Below are positions 1 to 11,426 of a stretch of 64,000 nucleotides of DNA, one piece after another; positions within the stretch are counted from its first letter, which is position 1, and the number at the start of each line of letters is the position of its first letter. The stretch comes from Escallonia rubra (lineage: Eukaryota; Streptophyta; Magnoliopsida; Escalloniales; Escalloniaceae): NCBI GenBank assembly GCA_033065855.1, contig JAVXUO010001990.1, positions 62,001 to 126,000 on the forward strand. The letters are read 5' to 3'. Under the pieces are notes generated by a model. The model made no database searches and was not told where the DNA came from. It saw only the letters and a program-made list of their open reading frames with translations. The position numbers were made by a program, and so were the translations under genes.

Positions 1-714
1 AGTTGGCCAGTGGGATAAGGGTTAGTTTTTGGAAAATTTTCTAGAGGATGAGGTTCTGACTAACCATCCGATCATCCTGACGGATAACCGACTGGTTCAT
101 TAGTAAGGTTAAATAGGGTATAAACCAACTAGTTTCAGACTTTAGTAATGCATATATTGACTGACCATCCATTTGGGAGTGCGGTAAGCTGATCAGTTAG
201 TTAAAGTTTGCCCTTTTTTGCAAAATTACCAGTTTAGCATACAGAATGTCGGTGGGTTTCCCTTTCAACATGCCATAGGCCAATACATGTATTCTCCCAA
301 CAAAATGCTGAATGGTCTAGGTGCATGGTTTCTCCTTCAACACATGTGTAAAGGTCACTCTTATCGGCTCGATTGTACCCTATACCTCTCGCCCGTAACT
401 AGCAAGTTAATAATGGGCTATCACAAAACTATACAAGTCATTTGATATTCTAAGAAACTAGGAAGAATCTTTAGTACGAAGCCATAAATTTGAGGGTTCA
501 ATCGAAAGATCGCCTTGTGCTCAGGAGGTCCAAGGGCTTCAACTATTGCTCTCGAATGGGTGGATCGGGGTGAAACATGCGCATGTGTGAGGTATGGAAA
601 TAAAAGCACAAGTACCACAGTTATGTACATGACACAAAATATAAAGAAAATATAACAAGGCCAAAAATCAAGAAAAACTTTTCAAGTCTAGTGCTCTAGT
701 TTTTTTTTTTTTTT
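1..714. other. No gene seen; internal side of an Ogre-like LTR
   Basis: I see no supported gene here. The stretch lies on the internal side of the primer-binding-site-like sequence at 715-734, so part of it may be the decayed leader of an Ogre-like element read on the minus strand. Short open frames on either strand have no recognisable motifs. Confidence 0.4.
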
Positions 715-734
715 GTCCCCAGCAGAGTCATCAT
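715..734 (-). other. Primer-binding site, Ogre-like
   Basis: Read on the minus strand this is TGATGACTCTGCTGGGGAC. It closely resembles the tRNA-Arg-type primer-binding site of plant Ogre/Tat retrotransposons, which begins TGGCGACTC. It sits directly inside a sequence ending in ACA on the minus strand, as expected at the end of a 5' LTR. It is followed by a homopolymer A run on the minus strand. Confidence 0.5.
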
Positions 735-1000
735 TGTAGCGAACCGCATCGAGAAAATTCCGAAGGATTTTAGAAGTCGTCATCTTATTTAATTTGAAAA
801 ATTAGGGAAAATAAGAGAAACCCTCGAAATGACTCTTTAGTGTCCAAAAGGACTACTAGTCTATTTAAAGCAGGTAAATAGGTTTGGGCACTAAGTTACG
901 CAACGGAAATGTGTTAGGCACTCACCACATCCTTTTAGTCTCTACTTCTTTCTATTGATTATTGCCCTTAAAAACACGTAGCATGCAAAAGTATAATAAA
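735..1000 (-). mobile_element. Ogre-like LTR fragment (U5 end)
   Basis: On the plus strand the fragment starts TGTAGCGAACC, so the minus-strand LTR would end in ACA. Inside it are phrases that recur in plant Ogre-like LTRs, such as CACTAAGTTACGCAACGG and GTGTTAGGCACTC. Orientation is minus because the primer-binding site lies on the left. I cannot find the other LTR end or a second LTR, so this is a truncated copy and its right limit is a guess. Confidence 0.5.
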
Positions 1001-1681
1001 ACTAAATCCAAGTTTAGTTTTAGATTTTTGGCTTGAATTCGACATCGGAGGTCAAATTGCCTACATATCCACTCGGACTAACTGGAAAAAAAAATTTGTT
1101 TTAGTTCGACTCTGGTCCTACGGAAAGTAATCTACCTTTGAACCTGTCATGGATTTATCATCCAGAAGGCCATTGAAATTCAGAATCAAAATAAGGACAT
1201 CAGCTCAGGAAATGGAGGGAAACAACTCAGTTGGAAGACAGGTTGAGCAATTGGAAAATACGCAGAGGGATTCACAGGGAATTGGCGCGCGTGACCAGCT
1301 GGACTGAGGTAAATGCTAGAGCGTGAGGAGCATGACGACACTAATCACCAGGAAGATTTAGCTGATGTGGCAGCATTAATACAGGGAATTAATAAGGAAA
1401 TCTTTGTTTAGGCCATTAATGATGAATTCAGTTACAACAGGTTGTTAGCATCTTTCGGTTGTAACCTCCTTATAAGGAGATGATCATGAGGAAAGAGAAT
1501 CCAATGAACAATTTTATGAGAATTTCCTTCTTTGTGGATAGAAACATAAAATACGCCCAACATTTGTAAATGCGCTGCAATAGATAAATTATCAGTGACT
1601 GTCACCAGATCTACTATTCAATCAGAAATATATATCCTCTATGATGAAACTACATTGAAGTGCATGAGACCATGTGTGCAG

Positions 1682-1927
1682 GGATTCATCATACTTTCGT
1701 GCTTGATTGCTGTATCTGTGAACTTCAGCACATTTTTAGTCATCAGAAAGACATCAACGGTCACATATCAAGTGCTTGGCCATCTAAAGACGTGCCTTGT
1801 TCTGAGATTCGGCTATACCCTTTTGCACGACCCTTTCACAGAAAGGAATATCATTGGGATTTTGGTTGCCATCATTGGGATGGGCTTGTATTCTTACTTT
1901 TGCACACATGAGAACAAGGAGAAATAG
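1682..1927 (+). pseudogene. Last exon of a nucleotide-sugar transporter (URGT/UXT-like), decayed
   Basis: The frame encodes about 80 residues that match the C-terminal end of plant Golgi UDP-sugar transporters of the TPT/NST family (UDP-rhamnose/galactose or UDP-xylose type). Visible family phrases are SCLIAVSVNFSTFLVI, TYQVLGHLKTCLVL and IGMGLYSYFC, which form two or three membrane helices. A good splice acceptor (TGTGTGCAG) precedes the exon, so the copy came by DNA duplication rather than retrotransposition. No upstream exons are visible. Conserved positions are altered: Arg replaces the Gly of VIGKTSP, the Pro of that motif is lost, and Arg replaces the Ala of VLAFGY. I therefore read it as a dead fragment. 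The exact family member is uncertain. Confidence 0.7.
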
Positions 1928-3171
1928 TTGGGTGACCTCTCACCTGGATCTCAGGTACCAATACCTCTTTCCCCTCTTGCAATTGAAACTTTGTGCCGTT
2001 CACCACGACATAGGCGTGGCCAAATAGTTAGGGACGAATTAAGTCGCTACTAGTTGCTTTAACAGCCCGGTGTAACATTGCATCGTGATAGTCAATTCTA
2101 TGGCAAATGGCATTGTAAAGCGTAATGCCTACCTTGACAAAGCTAGTGTGACTAACTCGTTACATTATGCCATCGATCATCACACCGATGAGTATAGCTT
2201 TGGTACAAGATCGTCTCCTCTCCCTCTCACGCAACACACACCAAGCACACGTGAAAGCACACGGTTGATGCTTTCACGGTTGATTTTATGCTCGACTTAC
2301 CGCATATATTTTGCAGATTAAAGAAAAAAACAGTAGTACACCACTATTGGGAGTGAAGAACATGGCCCATCAAGATAAAGAAAGTCACGAGGTCAAGAAA
2401 TCAACGAAGGGCTCACTTGTTTAAGCTGCACAAACCGTGTTAGTGATTTCATTGCAGGTCGTTCACACAGACATTTTGATGAGTGTAAATGGCTTTGATT
2501 CTTTAAAATAAGAGGCAATCATCACCTTTGATTACTTCAGTCTTTAGTACCCATTTTTGGTTATAGATCTGAGGGTATCAGTGTATTCTCTGTCTCATGT
2601 ACTTCCCAAAGGAAGGGCCATCATCTTATCTTGCGTTCAAAGAATTATATTGCACAAATTAACAAACTAGTTAGTACTTCCGATTATGGGAGTAACATCA
2701 TATTTTCTAGTGCTCTCAAGAAAAGGGAAGACCCAATGCTCTTTGTTAATTGCCACTTCGCATTCAAGAAAATAAGCAGGAAATGTTAGCTTTAAGCAGG
2801 AAATTCGATCAGGTGGAGAAACAGCTTAAACACTCAGATTTTCGCTTGCTTAGATGATATATAATGACTTTCACAATGAAGCTGTAGGTGAGCACTTCCC
2901 ACCTTGCCATCACCCAAAAAAACTAACACCTTGCGCTGATATTTTACAGGCACGTATAGCCTAATTGTTTTAACTAATATGTAACCGTGTGCATGGCCCT
3001 AAGGCCGGATACTTATTTCTATTATTAATGCAATTCTCTTGTAAACAAAAAAAAATGTCGTTACCTGAATTTTATTCAACTTTTTGACATGTATGTTTTT
3101 ACTCATAACATTGTAACGCATGGCAGACTTAGGATATGTCGAATAACGTAATGCACTTAAAATTTGAAATC
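1928..3171. other. No gene seen
   Basis: AT-rich sequence without a supported coding region. Near 3000-3056 the sequence ends in TTGTAAACAAAAAAAAA after a T-rich stretch, which may be the 3' tail of a non-LTR retroelement, but no coding remnant supports that. Confidence 0.3.
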
Positions 3172-4700
3172 TTCAATTATTTTTAATTACGTGCGTTTGG
3201 TGACGCTTAATCTTGGAGCACTTAAAAAATTAATTCTTACAAAAAGTACACAAAATTTTAATTATCACTTTACTTTAAGTGAAATTGATGGTCAAAATTT
3301 ATAGAACAACATTTTTTGTAAAAAAATAATTACCAGTATGATGCTGTCACAATAAATTTGCTGGAAACACCACTTCCGCAGCTCTAGAGCCACCACCACA
3401 ACCACTACGTTTCTTTCTCCACCACCACCAAAATCACCATGGCCTAGCTGCCGCCACACTAACGCCACTACCACCACCGTGGCTGCTACCAACACATCAC
3501 CACCACGAGAAGCGCCACCATCTCCACCGAACCATCATCGCCGCCACCACCACCTTCTACAAGTCTACCAAAACCATCTCCATATCCATCACACAACAGA
3601 AGCCACCAGGACCGCCACTTGTCGCCACCACTACAATTTCCAACACCAGATCTTCAAGCACCTCTACCACCACTATCATCGGCACTTATCCACAGCCGCC
3701 GCCACCACCACCACAAATACAACTAACATGGTTTTGGCAGTAAAAAAATAATAAATTCATATATCTATAATTCTTGTGAAATAGTTCAGGCATTTGCTTT
3801 TGTTTACCAAACATGTTAATTTATTGTTTAGTGATGAAAATTCAATTACTTAAAATTTTTAGTGTTACAAATTCAAAGCTTTAGTTTTCACCACTTAAGT
3901 ATCACTTTTATCATAACTTAATTTTTTCAATAGTTTTTAATTATATGCGTTTGATAACGCTTAGCCTTATATCACATAAAAAAATTAATTCTTACAAAAA
4001 TAGACCAAAAATTTAAGTCCCTCACTACTTATCACTTAAGTACGACATATGGTAAAAAGTTATTGAACACAATTTTACGTAAAAGAATAACTACCACTAC
4101 CATGACGCCAAAACCAATTAGTGGGCAATACCACCTGCATAACACTAGAGCCACCGCTACAACCACTATGTCCTTTTGACAGCTACCACCACAAATAACA
4201 CAGCTGAGCCGCCACGACCACCTCCACGCCACCATGGCAACCACCAACAACATCACCAACACACTACAAGGACGTCGCCATCTCCACCACACTATCGTCG
4301 CCATGCATGTTTGTCAAAACCATCTCCATATCTACCACACTACAGGCGCCACCATGACCATCATGTTGTCGCATGTTGCTACCACCATAATTACCAACAT
4401 CACACCTTCACACGCCACTGCCACCACCCTCACCAACACTTTTCACCATCGCCACCATACTACCAATACATCCAAAACAGTTTTGGCAATAAAAAATCGT
4501 AAAATACCTACATAAATTTGTTATACGGGTAAAATAGATGAATTTGCGATATGGAACAATTTTCAAAAATCTGACCTAAAAAAGTTAACTTATTTTTTTA
4601 GTGGTGAAAATTCAGTTGCTTGAAGTCTTAAGTTTTACAAATTCAGGGTTAAAGTTTTCAACACTTAAATTTTAATTTTGTTTCAGAACTTAAATTTTAC
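3172..4700. repeat. Two diverged tandem copies (about 760 bp) with CCA-rich cores
   Basis: The AT-rich lead-in near 3172 (TTTTTAATTACGTGCGTTTG) recurs near 3935 (TTTTTAATTATATGCGTTTG). Both copies run on through the same order of segments: a stretch ending TTAATTCTTACAAAAA, then a CCACCA-rich core (3370-3730 and 4130-4490), then a trailing GATGAAAATTCA or GGTGAAAATTCA segment. The His/Thr/Pro-rich open frames in both cores are products of the simple repeat and are not listed as genes. Confidence 0.65.
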
Positions 4701-7486
4701 TTTTGTCAAACATCCCCTAACTAAACGACACGTGATAGTTAAAAAAATAAAAAATTCGAATCTGAAGAAAGTATTAATTATATACACTTTTATTGTAACT
4801 AGTTGTTGTACACGTGCGATGCATGTGGGTCATTCTGTCTATGTAGTGGTCTACATTTCTTAAAAAGGTAGAGGTTCATCAGCGTCTAATTTTATTTTAT
4901 TGTTTGTTTATAAAATGAACACATGGTTTGGTGAGTAAAAAGATTTGTATCCGAATTTCGAAAGGAAAGATGTGTTATCATGTTCCTTCTCATCGACGAA
5001 TAACGATATTTTGTTATCAAACATATGGCACTTTCTTTTCTTATTTTAAAATGCACAAGCCATATTCGCCACTAAGTCTATTCACCCAACCTCATTTGAG
5101 ATCTAATAAAATGTAGAACCATTGAAAAACTCTCTAACACAACATGCACAAACATGATCGCATCAAGTTTCAAAGGTCGTTTATGTATGTAATTTGGTCA
5201 AATCATATATCAGAATCAGAAGTACCAAAACTTACAAAAAGGAAACTAAAAGAGAAAGGATTTCCAACAAAATACAATCCATCCATGATAAAAAAAAAAA
5301 AATAAGAACAATGCGCATGAAAATTAGAAACCATCTATGAACTAACTTCATTAAGATACACGAATAAGCAATGGCGTTGATTTACTTAATTAGAGCAAAC
5401 GTCAACTACATATACCAATACATCGATTATTAAGGAAAAATAAATGCATCATAAGAATTTAGATCAAGTTTGGTCAAAGACTGTTGCTTTTCCAAAATCA
5501 TGCCTACAATAAGTACAAAATAAAACGCCAATATAAGATCATTATGAAATGCATAAAGCTTGTATTCCATATCTGAGAGGTGCTCATGCCTCAAGCCATT
5601 TCTTCAACACTTGGAAAAGGTGTCCAAGTTGTTAGAGTGATACCATGCTCTTGACAATCTTGTATTAATGCGAACAATCATATTAGATCTAAGAAGGGGT
5701 ATACTAAATATAAGTTATCATATGACAAACAAGTCTTTGTTACCCCTTGCTTCTTATCAGTTTTGTCACCGGTAAATTCATTCATGTTCAAAACTTCAAT
5801 CAATGCATGTAAGTAAGTTGAATTAGTTTTAAACCAAATAATATGAATATCTAAAGTCATGGGTTTTTAAATATATAGATTCTGCCTTGGAAACTACCCA
5901 AATGATTTGAGTTCGAAGCTTACAAATTAAATGCAGCTGCGTTTTCATGAGCATCTTCGCGAATGGATAGTTAAGTATCCCAAGATAGAGAATTTCTCCA
6001 AAACATTGTAAACATTGTATTGTTTCATTCCAAAAGCCAGATACAATGCTTCTCAGAAGTTGAGCCTCTATTCTTTGTTCCAACATAATTGTCTCTTCGC
6101 TTTGGTCCAACACTTTTCGGTTGGATTCCACATGTCACATGTTAGACATGTTCTATAAGTTGTAGCTTGTCGTTTGCACATCATTTTTGCTATTTTTGGG
6201 CTTTATCAAGATGGAAAAAAAACATTAAAATACAGCAAATTGAGCACAAAATAAAATAACAATAGAAGAAAATGAAGGGCATTACCTATTATTGCAATCA
6301 CATTTCTCAAAGATTGTGCATTACAGATAAGATGTCGCTTTTAAAGATTTATCGCATCCATCTTTGGATATTGAAAAAAAAAATTGTCGTTAGAAGTTGT
6401 AGATAGCCAAAAATTATCGAGAATGCAGTGCACATAAACCCTAAGTTGGATCTATTTCATTCCAAGAAACCAGGTCCACGCTATTGGCATGCGACTTATG
6501 AGCACATGTACTATCAAACATGAATGTTATTTCAGTTAAGCACGAGCTGTGGTTCGCCAATCGCTATGTCCAGCTTAAGATTCTGCGAGAAGTGAATATT
6601 AGCTTTCTGCTGGATAAGGTATATTAGTTGGAAAAGGGAAAATGCACTCAACACCAGCTAGAGATTGGAGGAAAAGACCAACCTAGAAGATCATCAATGT
6701 GGATGGATCATAGAATACTGATAGAATAAAATAGTAAGTAGAGGGAAAGTCTTATTTCCATGCTAGTATTTTATGTAAATAGATGCTTTAAGTAAATAGA
6801 ATGAGAATTGTAGGAAGGTTTGCAATTAAAAATGAGAAATCATAACATCATATGTATCGACCTTACAATATACATCAGCTCATGGTTTCCTAGCTCTCCC
6901 GTAGTTGCATATAATTATTTCAAGTTATTTCTCAGCCTTCTCAAAACAGTCAACAAAGATGTTGCATTGGAAGAAAGTCTAAGATGACATAAATACCATT
7001 GCATTCCTCTGCGCAGCCAAGGCCAAATATGCAACAAAGTATTAGCTTTTAAGAGCTTATCAAGAAATTACTGAGTCAAAGTTCCAATGTAATAAAAGAA
7101 ATGTAGTTTATCGTGCAACGCAATTGATGCACTCAAAAAACTCTTGGAGAAGATTTCTTGTCTCTGATAGGTTTGAACTAAGATAAGTTTGAATATATTC
7201 AACTTCGGTTTTTTGAGGTCGTGAAGAATGAAAAAAATTAACATCAGATGGATTATGTGACAAGAACAGTAGCTACAATTAAAATTAAAAAGGTGCGAAA
7301 GAGGGGAAATCTAGCATGTAAGAGATCACTTTTAGTAGATGGATGAACCAGAGAAATCTATACCACTTTCAGCAATCAATACTCCTTTCTACACTCAGAC
7401 AACGATTATCCTTTTCCATCTCATTTTAAGAAACAATTATAGACTATCATATCATCTACTGACATGAATAACAAAATTGTTATGTG
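4701..7486. other. No recognisable gene
   Basis: AT-rich DNA. A 100-codon minus frame at 5829-6131 has normal-looking composition but no family I recognise and no clear splice partners. It could be an exon of the same decayed locus that gave the repeats at 7487 and 21490. Confidence 0.3.
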
Positions 7487-7870
7487 AGTGACGCCATAGC
7501 TTCTAACCACACCGGCCTCTCAACCAAGAAATGCATCAAAGATGCAAAGGCACAAGAAAGAAAAAACATAATTTGGTGTTGGAATAGAGCCATATCTTTG
7601 GTCAAGTGCTTGGGTATTCAAAGCAAGTTGTGGAACCAGTAGTGGCCAATATGTTTGCTTTTCCAAAACTGCTGAGAATAGCTATTATGTGACACAATTG
7701 CAAGAAAGCGAGTGGACATACGTGCATGCATACATACTCACACACTGGCTATGGACATTTTCAATTTAAATGACATTATTTTCCTTATAAAGCATTCAAT
7801 CCAAGCATTTTTTGCAACTGAAACTCTCTGCAAAGAAATCCCATATTAGGGAAATTGGTACTTATGTTGT
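7487..7870. repeat. Copy of a low-copy repeat also present twice at 21490-22720
   Basis: Shares order and wording with the tandem units on the far side of elements 1 and 3. Shared phrases are AGATGCAAAGGCACAAGAA, TTTGGTCAAGTGCTTGG, TATTCAAAGCAA, TTTGCTTTTCCAAAA and CATTCAATCCAAGCATTT. Minus-strand translation of the related copy gives a plausible peptide, so the repeat may contain an exon of an unidentified minus-strand gene. Removing the retrotransposons places this copy only a few kilobases from the others. Confidence 0.6.
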
Positions 7871-8058
7871 TGGAAGAAATGTAACTACATGTGCTGTCAT
7901 TTAGCTGTTGTTTACCTGTCCAAAAAGGATAACAGAAAATAATAACTTCAAAGTTTCATACTCCAAACCTAAAAGAAAAGCCGATGCCTAAGAGTTGTGG
8001 TCTTTTACTTTCTCTACTTTGGGGGTATATTTGGTGATGTCCAATATTCATGTTTGGG

Positions 8059-8459
8059 TGTTGTGGAGAGAATTCATGACGCGCTTCATGAATAGACCTG
8101 CACAGCAAAACCAACACCGGTGACTTGCCGGAAGGATTTCTGGCGGGAAATCTCCGATGATTAAGTCAGAATATGTCTGAGACTTGATAAAGTATAAGTT
8201 TAACTCTCTTACCTTGCTCACATATTCTTCCCCACTCCTTTTATAGTGTTCCCAGCTTGGTGGGGGTTTATTTCTGTTTAATTATGGGGTCATCAGATTA
8301 ATGGGGGGTTACCCATCATTAGTGTCTGGTTAATACCCCGGAGTTACTCCTCGAGTAACTCATCTTTACTCACTTCCATATTAATGGTGTGGCGGTTTCG
8401 ATGCGTCTGGATGAGGACACGTGTCTTCATCTTACAAGTGGTGTTTTTCCTCTACATCA
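8059..8459 (-). repeat. Element 1 LTR (3' LTR in the element's sense)
   Basis: Starts TGTTGTGGAGAG and ends CTACATCA on the plus strand. It matches 16918-17312 at about 98 percent. A minus-strand TATA box lies near 8237-8245 (TATAAAAGG). Between the TATA box and the LTR end is a GC hairpin followed by the shared CATCGGAG motif. It carries 7 bp (near 8164) that are absent from the other LTR. Confidence 0.93.
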
Positions 8460-8475
8460 TTTGCCCCTTATTTCA
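8460..8475 (-). other. Element 1 polypurine tract
   Basis: On the minus strand AAATAAGGGGCAAA abuts the TGATGTAG start of the LTR, the expected place for plus-strand priming. Confidence 0.7.
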
Positions 8476-8525
8476 TGTTCTTTGAAGGAGAATGTGGAAT
8501 TGTAGATGGTAGATTATCAGATGTT

Positions 8526-8752
8526 CGTCTACTCGGTTTGGCCGAGTAGAGGCGTGGTACGTGCTCGTCTACTCGGCTTGGCCGAGTAGAGGCGTGGAAG
8601 GTGCTCGTCTACTCAGCGGCTTGGCCGAGTAGAGGCCTGGTACGTGCTCATCTACTCGGCTTGGCCGAGTAGAGGCGTGGTACGTGCTCGTCTACTCGGC
8701 TTGGCCGAGTAGAGGCGTGGAAGGTGCTCGTCTACTCGGCTCCATAAATTTT
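8526..8752. repeat. Tandem array of 40-bp hairpin units in element 1
   Basis: Five units begin at 8526, 8566, 8606, 8649 and 8689, with a partial sixth at 8729. Units are 40 bp except the third, which is 43 bp. Most contain a perfect 9-bp stem (CTACTCGGC with GCCGAGTAG) around a TTG loop. Unit ends alternate between TACGTGCT and AAGGTGCT, so units 1-2 and 4-5 look like 80-bp dimers. The array lies between the polypurine tract and the promoter of the plus-strand gene, in the 3' untranslated zone where Tat elements often carry tandem repeats. Confidence 0.95.
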
Positions 8753-8831
8753 CATCTACTCGGACACGTTTTGTTTATTGTTGTGGGGTAAACGGGTAAT
8801 TTCGCCCCCTGGTAAATTCATCAGATCATGC

Positions 8832-8900
8832 CACGTGTCCAGGGTGTTTCAACGGTCATGGAATCTTACCCGTTGGATGAGTCTTTCATGTTTATATAAG
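8832..8900 (+). promoter_or_regulatory. Promoter of the antisense gene of element 1 (G-box and TATA box)
   Basis: A G-box CACGTG at 8832-8837 and a strong TATA box TATATAAG at 8893-8900 precede a pyrimidine-rich stretch, with the ATG at 9067. Spacing fits a transcription start near 8925-8935 and a leader of roughly 135 bases. This is a separate plus-strand promoter, opposite to the LTR promoter. Confidence 0.6.
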
Positions 8901-9066
8901 GGGTAGGAAGTTTCTTTTCTTTTCACTCTCATACTTTTCATCTCTTGAGTGGAGTCGAGAGAGGCGATTTCCTTGGGCTTTCGAAGATTTCTGAGTTTTG
9001 AAGATCTTCAGTTTCATCAAGTAAGCTTCAAACTTTTTTGAAATCTGTAGCTTTTGATCTGAAATT

Positions 9067-11135
9067 ATGTCTAATGGAGATGAAGAATGTGTTTTTGTAC
9101 CTAATGTTGACGCTCAAGGCGTCAGCGTAGAACCTACTTTTGACCCCCTGTTTTTGGAAACTGGTGTTCCTCTGGTTCCCTTCCAGGAGCCGAGGGGAGT
9201 CCCTGCGAAAGAGGTTTTGAGGGAGAGCGCTCAATCTCCTAAACCTTTTGACGCGCATACCCTTAGAAGCAAACTCAGCAGCTATGACTTAAAACTTCTT
9301 CGGGAGCGTTGCGAAATTCCTCTCATTGTAAAACTTAGGCTTCCCGAAGAGGACGAAGCAGCTAATATGGCCACCATTGATGAAATTGGCGTTTATTGGG
9401 ATATGTTTATCAATGGCTTTAGGGTTCCTCTCCATCCTTTTTTTATTAGAGTCTTGAACCTATATGGTCTTGCACCCGGCCAATTTTCCCCTCATGCGTG
9501 GCGGTTTATGAGTTTTTTCATATATCAATGTCATAAACTTGGTTTGAGGCCCAGAGTTAGGGTATTCAGATGGTTTTTCACCATATGCACAATCACCAAA
9601 CAAGTAGGTTGGTATCTCTTAAGTCGGCGCCCAAAAGCCGAAGCGAACTTATTTCCTCATCCACCGTCATCCAACCCTAATTGGAAGGAGAGGTTTTTGT
9701 TGTTAAACTGCCTAAGTCTCAACGAAGGGAAGTTTGTAACGAGTGGCTAGCCGAGTGTGATACTAGATCATGTAATAAATTAAATGAAAAAGATTTGTCG
9801 GAGACTGACCTCGAGCATATTGAGAAGCTCAAAGGAGCTGCGTCCTTAGAGTCCAGATATCCTCTGAGTAACGCTCAACTTCGTGAATGCGGCATCATCT
9901 TTCCCCCTGAACCTCAAGATTTCGACGAGGAGGAAGAAGAGGGCGAGAACGACCCTGGTAAATGCTCTTACCAGCGCCTGCGCACTGAATCTTTTAATGG
10001 TACCTTACTTTTGCTCCCTGTGCAGGAAATATGTCGTCCCGAGCACAAGGGGATCCTCCGCTGTTTAATTTCCAAAGGGTGTTGAGAGACATTATTCCCG
10101 ATGAATTGGCCTTTATTCATGGCTTTGTCAAGGAGGAAATGCAAGACTTAGACTTTGACACGCTGGTTTCCGGGCCTCAAGCAAATGAGATTTCATCGCA
10201 AGCGGAAGAGTTCGTTCTTGGCTTGTCTACGGTAGACAAGTCTAAAAAGCTCCGAGGAAAAGAAAAACATCTGGCCGATGAGGGAGTAGAGCTACGTCGT
10301 CTTCTGTTCGGGCTGACGTTCCTCATCGTCCTGCCTGGGGCATATCTATTGAGGAGTCAGTCTTCAAGTCTCCTCATACAGCATGGGACTGGTCTCATCA
10401 CGCGATCATTCCTATGGATCGCAAGACATTATCTGCTTACGGTGTTCCTGATACAACGAATGGCATGGTTCAACTTATGTCGCAAGTTTGATTTCTTCTC
10501 TTTAATTTCTATGTCAAAAGCTCCAGTGTTTAACTTCTTTTGTTATGCAGGCTATGGTGCAGGTGCAGATTGGCGCGGAGAAGCTTATTGCCGCAAACAA
10601 TGTCTTGGATGAGGAACAAAAGAAGGTAATGGTGGAGAATAACTGTCGTAGGGAGGCCGAGAAGAAAGTTGATGACCTGAGCAATAAGGTAGAGCGACTG
10701 GAACTGGCTAATGCGGGGTTAATTGCTCGGATCGAACAATCAGAGGCTGAGAAGTCGACAGTGGGACTTCAGGCGGTGCAGATGTTTAAGAAATCCAAGA
10801 CTTTTACGGATCAGCGCTTCCGTGATTCGAAAAGGGCTCTCGTGCATGGCTATAACGACTGAAAGACTGATATTCACAAAGACCATCCTGAGTTTGATTT
10901 GAGCCTTTATGAGCATAAGTTTGCCCGTGAGATAGCTGCGGATGACGCTCTTCGGGCAGAAGAGGCTGAACGAAGGAAATGTGCAAGTTCACGTGCAATA
11001 GCTAGTCCTTCTGTTGGCCGATCGCTAGGTGCATCCGGGTCAACTTTCAGGACAGTTTCCAGGCAGCAGTTTTTGGCCGAGGCTCAGATTCAGGAGATGG
11101 GGATGCCCGAGGGTGCGGCCGATCAGGATGAATAG
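9067..11135 (+). pseudogene. Antisense extra gene of the Tat element (Transposase_28 / 'putative gypsy type transposon' protein), broken
   Basis: Function is unknown; the family is common in plant Tat elements. The N-terminal part carries the family core (GFRVPLHPFFIRVLNLYGL, then an NPNWKERF phrase). The C-terminal third is coiled-coil-like and rich in Glu, Lys and Ala (10551-10860). The gene has two short GT-AG introns, 9958-10025 and 10486-10550. Three lesions are visible: a one-base loss in the T run near 9694-9698, a frame change near 10280-10310, and an in-frame TGA at 10860-10862. Beyond that stop the same frame stays open to 11135. It runs opposite to gag-pol from its own TATA box. 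The ATG at 9067 is the first one after the promoter. Confidence 0.8.
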
Positions 11136-11426
11136 TCTAGTTTCCTCTTGTTCTAGACTTAATTTTAGGGGACTCTTCTTTTGTTGCCTTGATGTAGTTG
11201 ACTCTATTTCTAATATATTCAAGGTCTTATCTACTTTTGCCAAATTCTCTTGTATTCATAGTAGAAAATAAGTACATCAATGGCAATATAAATCTGAAGA
11301 GAAAAAAGGAAAAGCTAAGGCTTGTGCAAAGCCGTAAAACTTCGTAACATAGTGGGCTATCTAAGCATGAGCAGGATCAAAAAATCAAGTATAGATGAGA
11401 TATGTATGGCCCCTCTTTGATCTTGC
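11136..11426. other. Spacer between the converging ends of the antisense gene and pol
   Basis: No gene. The plus-strand antisense gene ends at 11135 and the minus-strand pol ends at 11427, so the two transcription units converge here. A CAATGGCAATATAAATC stretch may serve as a plus-strand 3' end, but no clear signal stands out. Confidence 0.4.

Noticed and set aside
3292..4515. Several His/Thr/Pro-rich or Val/Trp-rich open frames on both strands
   Set aside because: They follow from CCA/TGG simple repeats in two tandem copies; no domain, no consistent start and no splice context.
8526..8752. CRISPR-like look (regular repeats of 40 bp)
   Set aside because: Units are directly adjacent with no unique spacers, and the context is a plant retrotransposon.
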